In this document: one piece after another, positions 56,756 through 64,000 of the stretch
Position numbering within the stretch: the first letter of the stretch is position 1
How the letters are laid out: every line of letters starts with the position of its first letter
Source: Streptococcus pseudopneumoniae
GTDB taxonomy: Bacteria; Bacillota; Bacilli; Lactobacillales; Streptococcaceae
Assembly (NCBI RefSeq): GCF_001074155.1
Contig: NZ_JUUZ01000026.1
Coordinates: 20,988 to 84,987 of the forward strand
Direction of reading: 5' to 3'
DNA: 64,000 nucleotides
Notes under the pieces: model-generated
Database searches by the model: none
What the model was told of the DNA's origin: nothing
The model's input: the letters and a program-made list of their open reading frames with translations, nothing else
Position numbers and translations under genes: made by a program

Positions 56756-57682
56756 GTGAAAAAGATAATACTAATATGTATGCTATCTTCTGTACTTGCC
56801 TTATTTTTAGGAGCTTGTAGTCAAGATAAGCAAAATGATGTCAAAGAATCTCATGGAATGAAAATAGTTACCAGTTTTTATCCTGTATATTCTATGGTAA
56901 AAGCAGTTTCTGGTGATCTTAATGATGTAAGAATGATTCAGTCTAGTTCAGGCATTCATTCTTATGAACCGTCAGCAAATGATATTGCAGCTATCTACGA
57001 TGCGGATGTATTTGTTTATCATTCTCATACCTTAGAGTCTTGGGCGGGTAGTTTAGATCCAAGTCTACAAAAGTCCAAGGTTAAGGTTCTAGAAGCATCT
57101 GAGGGTATGACCTTGGATAGAGTATCTGGCTTAGAAGATATAGAAGTAGGAAAAGGTGTGGATGAGAAAAGTCTTTATGATCCCCATACTTGGTTAGACC
57201 CTGAAAAGGTAGCTGAGGAAGCACAAATTATTGCTGATAAATTATCAGAATTAGATAGTGAGAATAAAGAAATATATCAGTCGAATGCTAAGAAGTTTAT
57301 TGATCAAGCTCATGAGTTAACAAATAAATATAAACCTATCTTCGATAAAGTGGAGCAAAGAACCTTTGTAACTCAACACACTGCTTTTTCTTATTTGGCA
57401 AAGAGATTTGACTTGAATCAACTTGGTATTGCTGGTATTTCTCCTGATCAAGAACCAAGTCCAAGACAACTGACTGAAATCCAAGAATTTGTTAAGACCT
57501 ATAAAGTTAAAACTATTTTTACAGAGAGCAATGCTTCGTCTAAAGTAGCTGAAACGCTTATCAAGTCAACAGGTGTGAGTCTTAAAACTCTCAATCCTTT
57601 AGAGGCAGACCCACAAAATGATAAGTCTTATTTAGATAATTTAGAAGAGGATATTGCAATACTAGCAGAAGAATTGAAATGA
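56756..57682 (+). CDS. adcAII: Zinc-binding lipoprotein AdcAII (Lmb family)
   Basis: A 308-residue cluster A-I substrate-binding lipoprotein for zinc. The signal peptide ends in the lipobox LGAC (Cys ~21). Metal-ligand positions are His in GIHSYEPSANDI (~residue 68), His in PHTWLDPEKVAEEA (~140), His in THTAFSYLAKRF (~206) and Glu in IFTESNAS (~282). It delivers zinc to the AdcBC permease encoded elsewhere and was also described as laminin-binding. Start is GTG 56756 with AAGGAG five bases upstream. It is co-transcribed with the pht gene. Confidence 0.95.
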   Translation: MKKIILICMLSSVLALFLGACSQDKQNDVKESHGMKIVTSFYPVYSMVKAVSGDLNDVRMIQSSSGIHSYEPSANDIAAIYDADVFVYHSHTLESWAGSLDPSLQKSKVKVLEASEGMTLDRVSGLEDIEVGKGVDEKSLYDPHTWLDPEKVAEEAQIIADKLSELDSENKEIYQSNAKKFIDQAHELTNKYKPIFDKVEQRTFVTQHTAFSYLAKRFDLNQLGIAGISPDQEPSPRQLTEIQEFVKTYKVKTIFTESNASSKVAETLIKSTGVSLKTLNPLEADPQNDKSYLDNLEEDIAILAEELK

Positions 57683-57689
57683 GGAAATT

Positions 57690-60600
57690 ATGAATAAAAC
57701 AAAGAAATATTTAGCTGGATCAGCAGTAGTTATTGCGCTTAGTGTTTGTGCTTATGTTTTAAATCAGCACCAAGAAGCAGAGAAGAAGGAAGATAATCGT
57801 GTATCTTATGTTGATGGGAAAAACAATGAGTCTAAAAAGAACGAAAATTTGACTCCTGATCAAGTTAGCAAAAAGGAAGGCATTAAGGCCGAACAAATTG
57901 TTGTGAAAATTACTGATCAGGGATATGTGACTTCTCACGGAGACCATTTCCATTACTATAATGGTAAAGTTCCTTTCGATGCGATTTTTAGTGAAGAACT
58001 AGTCATGAAAGATCCAAGTTATCAATTGCGTGATGAACACATCGTTAACGAAATTAAAGGTGGTTACATCATCAAAGTTGATGGAAAATATTATGTCTAC
58101 CTAAAAAATGCTAGTCAAGCTGAAAATATTCGTACCAAAGAACAAATTGAAAAACAAAAACAAGGGCATGCATCTGACCAAAAAAATGATTCTAAGGAAG
58201 TTGTGGCAGCTAGAGCTCAAGGACGTTATACAACTGATGACGGTTATGTTTTTAACGCTTCTGATATCATTGAAGATACAGGAGATGCTTATATCGTTCC
58301 CCACGGAGGACACTTCCATTATATTCCTAAGAGTGATCTGTCAGCGGGTGAATTAGCTGCCGCAAAGGCTTATTTATCTGGCAATAGTTCAGCTCTCAGT
58401 CAACCCTTGTCACTGACACCGAATAATGGTGTTTCTGCAGCAGATGATGGTTATGTCTTTAACCCTAATGATATTGTCAGAGATACTGGCGATGCTTATA
58501 TCGTACGACATGGGGACCACTATCACTATATCCCTAAATCATCTCTTAACAATCATCAAGCACAATCTAACACTCCAAGCTTAGAAAGTCCTTCTAATTC
58601 TACACCAAATAATCCGTTACCACATGTTCACCATGAAGAAGAGGAACACGATCATGGTTTTGATGCAAATAGAATTATAAGTGAAGATTCAGAAGGTTTT
58701 GTTATGAGCCATGGCGATCACAATCATTACTTCTTTAAAAAAGATTTATCACCTGATCAAATTAAGGCCGCACAAGATCACTTGTACGGCAATAAACATT
58801 CAGAAACTATCCCAGATAATCATAGCAGTCATAAACCAGAAGAACACCATCATGATAACCATGGAAACCATCATGAGGAAGAACACGATCATGGCTTTGC
58901 AGCAGATCGAGTGATAAGTGAAGATGAAAAAGGATTTGTCGTTTCTCATGGAGATCACAATCATTACTTCTTTAAAAAAGATTTATCCCCTGATCAAATC
59001 AAGGCCGCGCAGGATCACTTGTACGGAAATAAACAATCAGAAACTAGCCCAGATAACCACAGTAGTAAACCAGAAGAACACCATCATGAGGAAGAGCACG
59101 ATCATGGATTTGCAGCAGATCGAGTGATAAGTGAAGATGAAAAAGGATTTGTCGTTTCTCATGGAGATCACAATCATTACTTCTTTAAAAAAGATTTATC
59201 CCCTGATCAAATCAAGGCCGCGCAGGATCACTTGTACGGAAATAAACAATCAGAAACTAGCCCAGATAACCACAGTAGTAAACCAGAAGAACACCATCAT
59301 GAGGAAGAGCACGATCATGGATTTGCAGCAGATCGAGTGATAAGTGAAGATGAAAAAGGATTTGTCGTTTCTCATGGAGATCACAACCACTATTTCTTTA
59401 AAAAAGATTTAACAAAAGATCAGATTAAAGCTGCTCAAGAACATTTAAACAGTCATAAAACTGAGTCTGTAAAACCTCTTGCCAAGACGGTTGAAAGTTT
59501 CTCTCGAGATGCCAGCGATGAAGAAAAGATAGCTTATATCTCTAAAACCTATGGTGTTCCGCTTGAAGCGATCCGAATTTCAAATGGATTCTTTGTATTT
59601 GGAAATCCAGACCAGGCTTATGACCCAACTCACATTCACCCTTATGCAGTTCGAAAGGAACACGTTCGTATTCCTCTCCAAACAGGTAATGCAGAGCTTG
59701 ATTTCCTAAACGAACTCTATACAACTGCTTTACGTGATGGCGTTTCTCCTTATAGTTTGCAGGTTGAAAATGGTAGCTTCGTCATTCCTCACGGTGATCA
59801 TAATCACTACATCAAAGTGCAAACTAAAGGCTATGAAGTGGCTTTGAAACACAAGATTCCTGCCTTGCAATCTAACTACCAACCAGGAGCCTTTGATGAA
59901 GCTACTGTTCAAAATAAGATTGATCAACTTCTAGCAGAAAGTCGTGAAGTCTATAAAGATAAACCAATTTTACAAAGACAAATTGAGCTTGCCTTGGGAC
60001 AATTTTCTGAGAATATGAAGAAGCTCTCAACCAACTCAACAGCTGGTTATCTGGCTGCTTTAGATCTCTTTGATAAGCAGTATATTCACATTGACTCAAG
60101 TGTCAAACCAACAGAAATCAGTCCTTTAGACAAGAAATATCAAGCTTTAGTAGATAAGATTAATACCTTAGACACAGATGCTTATGGACTTCCTAAGAAG
60201 GATTTATTGACTCAGCTTCAAGAAAATAAACTAGCCCAAGATGAAGCAGGTTTAGATGCAGTCGAAGCTAAATTACAAGCTTTGCAAGATTTTAATGACC
60301 GTACTGGAGTTACAACAGTAGAATACATCAAGTATTTCTACCAACATCTATCTGACGGTCGCTTAAATGACACTCTTAGAAATAAAGTTGCCAACCTAAC
60401 ATGGACACTTTATCAGTCACAATCCTTCCTTAAGGCAACTGACTTGAACAAACTCTTCCCAGAAATCTACCAAACAAAACTGGAAGTAGAAGAAGCACTG
60501 AAAAATGAGCCAGTTGCAAGCAAGGCTTCTGAAACAATCTTAGATACAGAAAAAGTGGATGGCCATAGTGCTAAAACTGCAGTCTATGAGTTCTTGAAAG

Positions 60601-61208
60601 GTTTGTATGATGATCTCAAACCTGAGGAACAAAGTAACCATGTCTTAAAAGGGCAAGTAGAAGAGTTACTAACAAAAGCTGAAGGATTAGTGAATCAAGT
60701 CAATGAGGAGGGAGTTAAAGCTTCACTCTCTGACGAAGTGAAAAATCTGAAGGCTGCTTTGGAGAAAGAAGACGCAGACCTTGATGAATTAAATACACAG
60801 GTCCAAGATCTCTTGAAACGTATTTCACTAACAATCCAAAATGAACGTGATAATTCGAAACAAGACCCAGAGGTTTTAGTTCTTTACCAAAAACTCTATA
60901 ACGGTGTCATTGCTCTCCATACTTATTTGGAAATGAATAATGGTTCAGATGCTGACTTTGAAAAAGTAGATGCTCTATTTGATAAACTAGCAGCAGCAAG
61001 TAAGGATAAGCAGGCTCTTCTAGCAGTTGCCCAAGAGATAGTCTTGTTAAATCAAGAGCTTAGATCAAAAGTAACGCCAAGTCAAGAAACACCTGTTGAA
61101 ACAAAACAAGAAACACCAGGTCAAGCTAGCACCGAAGTAACAAGTGAAGAATCAAGTTCACATTCAACTACTACAAGTCCTGAAACAAGTGACAAAGAAG
61201 TAAATTAA
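57690..61208 (+). CDS. Histidine triad surface protein (Pht family), repeat-expanded
   Basis: A 1172-residue Pht-family protein; the N terminus has a lipobox-like LSVC (~residue 20). I count eight HxxHxH zinc triads: HGDHFH, HGGHFH, HGDHYH, four HGDHNH in tandem repeats and one HGDHNH at ~702. Four repeats of 71-79 residues (~residues 313-575) carry EEHDHGF, SHGDHNHYFFKKDL and a His-rich hinge (EEHHHEEEHDHGF). The C-terminal half is a helical region (~residues 740-1130) ending in a Ser/Thr-rich tail without LPxTG. Pht proteins bind zinc at the cell surface, hand it to AdcAII and bind factor H in pneumococci. Gene lies 7 bases after adcAII. Confidence 0.93.
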   Translation: MNKTKKYLAGSAVVIALSVCAYVLNQHQEAEKKEDNRVSYVDGKNNESKKNENLTPDQVSKKEGIKAEQIVVKITDQGYVTSHGDHFHYYNGKVPFDAIFSEELVMKDPSYQLRDEHIVNEIKGGYIIKVDGKYYVYLKNASQAENIRTKEQIEKQKQGHASDQKNDSKEVVAARAQGRYTTDDGYVFNASDIIEDTGDAYIVPHGGHFHYIPKSDLSAGELAAAKAYLSGNSSALSQPLSLTPNNGVSAADDGYVFNPNDIVRDTGDAYIVRHGDHYHYIPKSSLNNHQAQSNTPSLESPSNSTPNNPLPHVHHEEEEHDHGFDANRIISEDSEGFVMSHGDHNHYFFKKDLSPDQIKAAQDHLYGNKHSETIPDNHSSHKPEEHHHDNHGNHHEEEHDHGFAADRVISEDEKGFVVSHGDHNHYFFKKDLSPDQIKAAQDHLYGNKQSETSPDNHSSKPEEHHHEEEHDHGFAADRVISEDEKGFVVSHGDHNHYFFKKDLSPDQIKAAQDHLYGNKQSETSPDNHSSKPEEHHHEEEHDHGFAADRVISEDEKGFVVSHGDHNHYFFKKDLTKDQIKAAQEHLNSHKTESVKPLAKTVESFSRDASDEEKIAYISKTYGVPLEAIRISNGFFVFGNPDQAYDPTHIHPYAVRKEHVRIPLQTGNAELDFLNELYTTALRDGVSPYSLQVENGSFVIPHGDHNHYIKVQTKGYEVALKHKIPALQSNYQPGAFDEATVQNKIDQLLAESREVYKDKPILQRQIELALGQFSENMKKLSTNSTAGYLAALDLFDKQYIHIDSSVKPTEISPLDKKYQALVDKINTLDTDAYGLPKKDLLTQLQENKLAQDEAGLDAVEAKLQALQDFNDRTGVTTVEYIKYFYQHLSDGRLNDTLRNKVANLTWTLYQSQSFLKATDLNKLFPEIYQTKLEVEEALKNEPVASKASETILDTEKVDGHSAKTAVYEFLKGLYDDLKPEEQSNHVLKGQVEELLTKAEGLVNQVNEEGVKASLSDEVKNLKAALEKEDADLDELNTQVQDLLKRISLTIQNERDNSKQDPEVLVLYQKLYNGVIALHTYLEMNNGSDADFEKVDALFDKLAAASKDKQALLAVAQEIVLLNQELRSKVTPSQETPVETKQETPGQASTEVTSEESSSHSTTTSPETSDKEVN
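58636..59400 (+). repeat. Tandem repeats in the pht gene (213-base unit)
   Basis: Units start near 58641, 58875, 59088 and 59301. The second-to-third and third-to-fourth steps are 213 bases, and units 2-3 are nearly identical over their full length; the first unit carries 24 extra bases coding for an extra His-rich piece. This array can vary by recombination. Confidence 0.92.
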
Positions 61209-61237
61209 AAAGAAGTAGCATTGCTACTTCTTTTTTA
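61206..61237. terminator. Bidirectional terminator between pht and pepT
   Basis: AAAAGAAGTAGCA pairs with TGCTACTTCTTTT; it ends both the adcAII-pht and pepT transcripts. Confidence 0.92.
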
Positions 61238-62458
61238 GTCTTTATAAGCTACAATTCCAATAATAGTATCAACTGCACGTTCCATGGTTTGTAGGCTAAC
61301 GTATTCAAAACGGCCATGCATGTTTTCACCACCAGCGAAGATATTCGGAGTTGGAATTCCCATAAACGAAATCTTAGAACCATCTGTACCACCACGAATT
61401 GGTTCGATAATTGGTGTAATATCAAGACTTTCCATAACCGCTTTGGCAATGGTTACTGGAGTCATATCCTTTTCGATGACTTCTTTCATGTTGTAGTACT
61501 GGTCAGTCAATGTTAAAGTGACACGATCACTACCAAGTTCTTGGTTCATCTTATCAGCGATAGCTTGCATAGCAGCTTTACGCGCTTCAAAGTTTTCTTT
61601 TTCGAAATCACGAATGATATAGCTAGCACGCGCTTCCTCAACACTACCAGATACATCCATGAGGTGGTAGAAACCTTGATAGTCCTCAGTCAATTCTGGG
61701 CGGTCACCAGCTGGGAGTTGATTGTGGAAGTCAATCGCTAATTGAAGGGCGTTAACCATTTGTCCTTTAGCTGTTCCTGAGTGAACATTACGACCTTGGA
61801 AGTGAAGTTCTGCACCTGCAGCAGAGAAGGTTTCGTATTGAAGTTCACCAAGAGGTCCACCGTCAACTGTATAAGCAAAGTCAACATTGAAATCCTCTGC
61901 ATCAAATTTATTGGCACCAACACCGATTTCTTCATCAGGTCCAAAGCCGACACGAATTTCGCAGTGCTTAATTTCAGGATGAGCAGTCATGTATTCGATG
62001 GCTGTCATGATTTCGGCGATACCTGATTTGTCGTCAGCACCGAGAAGAGTTGTCCCGTCTGTAGTAATTAAAGTTTGACCAGGGTATTTTTCAAGACTCT
62101 TGAAATCAGCTGGATCGAGCTTGAAACCAGATTCACCAAGCTCGATAAGGCCACCGTCGTAATTTTCAACTACTTGTGGATTGATACCTTCAGCATTAAA
62201 ATCAGCTGTATCCATGTGGGAGATAAAACCAATCTTGCGAGTTAAACTTGGATCGTTAGCTGGAAGTGTACCGACAGCAAAACCATTTGGCAAATAATAG
62301 ACATTTTGCAAACCGACACGCTTCATCTCTGGGATGAGAACATTAGTGGCAAAGTCTACTTGACTTTGAGTACTTGGTGTAGTAGTTGAATGTTCGTCAG
62401 AACGTGTATTGACTTTGACATAAGTCAAAAAACGCTCCAACAATGTTGGATATTTCAT
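61235..62458 (-). CDS. pepT: Peptidase T (tripeptidase)
   Basis: A 407-residue M20-family zinc aminotripeptidase. Metal ligands and active-site segments are [12 protein letters not shown] (His and Asp, ~residues 79-90), [12 protein letters not shown] (~139), [15 protein letters not shown] (~174) and the last His in [12 protein letters not shown] (~378). It trims tripeptides in the cytosol. RBS on its strand is AAAAAAGGAGTTAC and a TGATACAAT extended -10 (minus, 62489-62497) lies upstream. Confidence 0.96.
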   Translation of the reverse strand: MKYPTLLERFLTYVKVNTRSDEHSTTTPSTQSQVDFATNVLIPEMKRVGLQNVYYLPNGFAVGTLPANDPSLTRKIGFISHMDTADFNAEGINPQVVENYDGGLIELGESGFKLDPADFKSLEKYPGQTLITTDGTTLLGADDKSGIAEIMTAIEYMTAHPEIKHCEIRVGFGPDEEIGVGANKFDAEDFNVDFAYTVDGGPLGELQYETFSAAGAELHFQGRNVHSGTAKGQMVNALQLAIDFHNQLPAGDRPELTEDYQGFYHLMDVSGSVEEARASYIIRDFEKENFEARKAAMQAIADKMNQELGSDRVTLTLTDQYYNMKEVIEKDMTPVTIAKAVMESLDITPIIEPIRGGTDGSKISFMGIPTPNIFAGGENMHGRFEYVSLQTMERAVDTIIGIVAYKD

Positions 62459-62488
62459 CGTAACTCCTTTTTTCCTTCTTTTAAAACC

Positions 62489-62497
62489 ATTGTATCA
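62489..62497 (-). promoter_or_regulatory. Extended -10 promoter of pepT
   Basis: On the minus strand TGATACAAT, about 31 bases before the start codon. Confidence 0.65.
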
Positions 62498-62542
62498 TAG
62501 AAAGAAGAGAAAAACAAAAGTCAAAAGGAAGATAAAATCGTT

Positions 62543-62580
62543 ATGTTAGCGTTTACTTATGGCTTCTTTAATGATACAAT
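62543..62580 (+). promoter_or_regulatory. hemH promoter with overlapping cre-like site
   Basis: TTTACT (62552-62557), 17-base spacer, TACAAT (62575-62580) with TG extension. On the minus strand AAGTAAACGCTAACAT (62558-62543) fits the CcpA cre consensus with one mismatch and covers the -35 hexamer. Confidence 0.6.
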
Positions 62581-62612
62581 AAGAAAGATAAAAATATCAC
62601 AAGGATGCAGAG

Positions 62613-63707
62613 ATGAAAAGAGCAATTTTAATGATGACATTTGGTTCACCAGAAGAGATTACCTTTGAAGGAGTAGCCGACTTTTTTACCAACATTCGTC
62701 GAGGAGTTAGACCTCAAGACCACGAAATTCAAACCCTTTATGATAATTATGTTCGAATTGGAGGAACTCCACTTCAAAAAATTACCCGTGAAGAAGTTGC
62801 CTTGGTAGAAGCTAGGTTAGGTAATGAATATAGTGTCTATTTTGCCAATAAATTTTCAACCCCTTTTATTCCAGATATAATTCGGCAAATGGAAGTAGAT
62901 GGAATTGAAAAGTGTATTTGCTTAATTTTGGAGCCACACTATTCCTTTTACTCTGTCATGGGGTACGAAAAGTTTCTGGAAAGCAAACAAATTCAGTTTT
63001 TAGTTATTAAGGACTGGTATCAAGAAGAAGCACTATTAAACTATTGGACAGCTGAAATTGCTAAAATTTTAAAAGAAAAGGTGAAACAGGATAGCTTTAA
63101 AGTCATCTTTTCTGCCCACAGTGTACCCATTTTTGCCTTGGATTTTGGTGATCCCTATATCGACCAGATTTTCGAAAATAGCAAGTTAATTGCTGAGAAA
63201 TTAGGCTTGAAACCAGATCAATATACCAACACTTGGCAGAGCGAAAGTGATATTGGTATTCCTTGGATTAAACCAGATGTATTGGAGTATCTTAGAGAAC
63301 AGGAAGAACATCCAGAGCATTATATTTTTGTGCCTATTAGTTTTATCAGTGAGCATATTGAAGTCTTGTTTGACAACGATGTGGAATGTCATGACTTGTG
63401 TCAGGAATTGGAGGTGAACTACCATCGTCCACCAATGCCAAATACAGATTCTCGTTTGATTGATGCCTTGGTCAATATTATCCGAGCTAATGAACATAAA
63501 GAATTTAGAGAATTCCTCCCAGAAGAAGAAACCTTTGATGAATTAGTACCTTCGGATGAAACTAAGAATATTTTAGATGAATCACAAGACTTACAAATGC
63601 CAGAATTTGTTAAAAAATTAATTGAGAAAAAAGGTCGTGAAAATGTCAAGATGCCCTATTTAATCAAAAAAATGCTTGAAAAAGCTGGCAAATTACCTAA
63701 AGACTAA
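62613..63707 (+). CDS. hemH: Ferrochelatase (HemH family)
   Basis: A 364-residue member of the chelatase family that inserts Fe into porphyrins. Visible are [20 protein letters not shown] at the N terminus, [13 protein letters not shown], the metal-binding His in [17 protein letters not shown] (~residues 170-186) and the conserved Glu in [16 protein letters not shown] (~250-265). No other haem biosynthesis gene is in the window, and streptococci generally lack the pathway, so it is an orphan. The C-terminal ~55 residues are an extra charged extension ([10 protein letters not shown] to [10 protein letters not shown]). RBS is ACAAGGATG. Confidence 0.92.
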   Translation: MKRAILMMTFGSPEEITFEGVADFFTNIRRGVRPQDHEIQTLYDNYVRIGGTPLQKITREEVALVEARLGNEYSVYFANKFSTPFIPDIIRQMEVDGIEKCICLILEPHYSFYSVMGYEKFLESKQIQFLVIKDWYQEEALLNYWTAEIAKILKEKVKQDSFKVIFSAHSVPIFALDFGDPYIDQIFENSKLIAEKLGLKPDQYTNTWQSESDIGIPWIKPDVLEYLREQEEHPEHYIFVPISFISEHIEVLFDNDVECHDLCQELEVNYHRPPMPNTDSRLIDALVNIIRANEHKEFREFLPEEETFDELVPSDETKNILDESQDLQMPEFVKKLIEKKGRENVKMPYLIKKMLEKAGKLPKD

Positions 63708-63730
63708 GTGAAAATAGAAAAGAACTGGTA

Positions 63731-63839
63731 ATACTCTTCGAAAATCAAATTCAAACTGCGTCAACGTCGCCTTGGCGTACTCAAGTACAGCCTGCGGCTA
63801 GTTTCCTAGTTTGCTCTTTGATTTTAATTGAGTATAAGG
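63731..63839. repeat. BOX element (boxA-boxC type)
   Basis: The sequence starts ATACTCTTCGAAAATC (boxA-like), contains GCGTCAACGTCGCCTTGGCG and continues with CCTGCGGCTAGTTTCCTAG and TTTGCTCTTTGATTTT up to GAGTAT (boxC-like). The outer ends ATACTC and GAGTAT are inverted. No boxB is present. Such elements are spread through mitis-group genomes. Confidence 0.88.
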
Positions 63840-64000
63840 TTTGTTTCAGATTTCTGCTAAGGCAGGATATAACTAAGAAGGTGAAAGAAAAGGCGGTGGA
63901 ACAGAAATCGATAGACAAAGTCTTGATTTCGTAGTCTCAGCCCCGCGAGGATGATTAGGAGCTTTTTGGAGTCTAAAAGACGAACAAAAAGTTCAATCAG
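63840..64000. other. Non-coding end region, unresolved
   Basis: The last 160 bases contain AGGCGGTGGAACAGAAATCG, a TTGATTTCGTAGTCTCAGCC stretch and GGAGTCTAAAAGACG. No coding frame longer than ~20 codons is seen. It reads like part of an intergenic repeat or of a leader for a gene beyond the window; I cannot decide which. Confidence 0.35.

Noticed and set aside
58711..59340. Three near-identical 67-69 codon frames in the +2 frame of the pht repeats
   Set aside because: They are shadows produced by the tandem repeat of the pht gene.
58636..59400. Regular repeats that might suggest a CRISPR array
   Set aside because: The unit is 213 bases, in frame, fully coding and without unique spacers.

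Overview
The window is a low-GC Firmicute chromosome segment that I assign to the mitis group of Streptococcus (S. mitis, S. oralis, S. infantis or a close relative of S. pneumoniae). The evidence is a tarIJ-licABC choline/teichoic acid locus, an adcAII-pht zinc locus, the CpoA/monoglucosyldiacylglycerol synthase pair, RocS, VicRKX, a CoiA gene behind a competence sigma-factor box, and a BOX repeat at the right end. Gene content is dense and most promoters are extended -10 (TGnTATAAT) promoters.

Layout. 0-6.5 kb: end of rnr, smpB, tehB, an accessory CARF-plus-nuclease gene (DUF1887, Card1/Can2-like), coiA, pepF and an O-methyltransferase. 6.5-15 kb: prsA, ftsW, ppc and a T-box controlled trpXYZ-type ABC transporter. 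15-21.3 kb: dnaG-rpoD-DUF59, the two glycolipid synthases, and small membrane proteins. 21.3-31.6 kb: obg, pepX (minus), mutY, vicRKX, a thioredoxin-like protein and phosphoglucomutase (both minus). 31.8-36.8 kb: a lipoprotein, an ABC-F ATPase, tRNA-Arg(CCG), mscL, a GtrA-family gene and a preQ1-II riboswitch with queT.

37-44.7 kb is the accessory part. It holds a SUKH-type gene with an in-frame stop near its 5' end, a 5'-truncated copy of a formate/nitrite transporter next to the intact gene, a DUF2130 protein, three tandem membrane proteins with different N-terminal parts but an almost identical 60-residue C-terminal cassette, a truncated DUF4176 gene, and an unrecognised gene whose frame continues past a TGA into a membrane segment. 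This looks like a decayed and recombining toxin/immunity-type island between DUF2130 and truB.

44.7-64 kb: truB, rocS, a DEDDh exonuclease, a membrane glycerophosphodiesterase, YbaB (minus), the CiaR-box controlled tarIJ-licABC operon for ribitol and choline precursors of teichoic acid, PyrR-attenuated pyrK-pyrDb, ribF, the AdcR-box controlled adcAII-pht zinc operon with expanded histidine-triad repeats, pepT (minus), an orphan ferrochelatase and a BOX element.

The main candidates for unusual biology are the orphan CARF nuclease at 1.7-2.9 kb and the variable-N/constant-C gene array at 40.9-43.7 kb. A cross-cutting observation is that five genes (cpoA, mutY, the ABC-F gene, gtrA, ribF) have a -10 box only 6-7 bases from the ATG and no ribosome binding site, so they are predicted to be leaderless.
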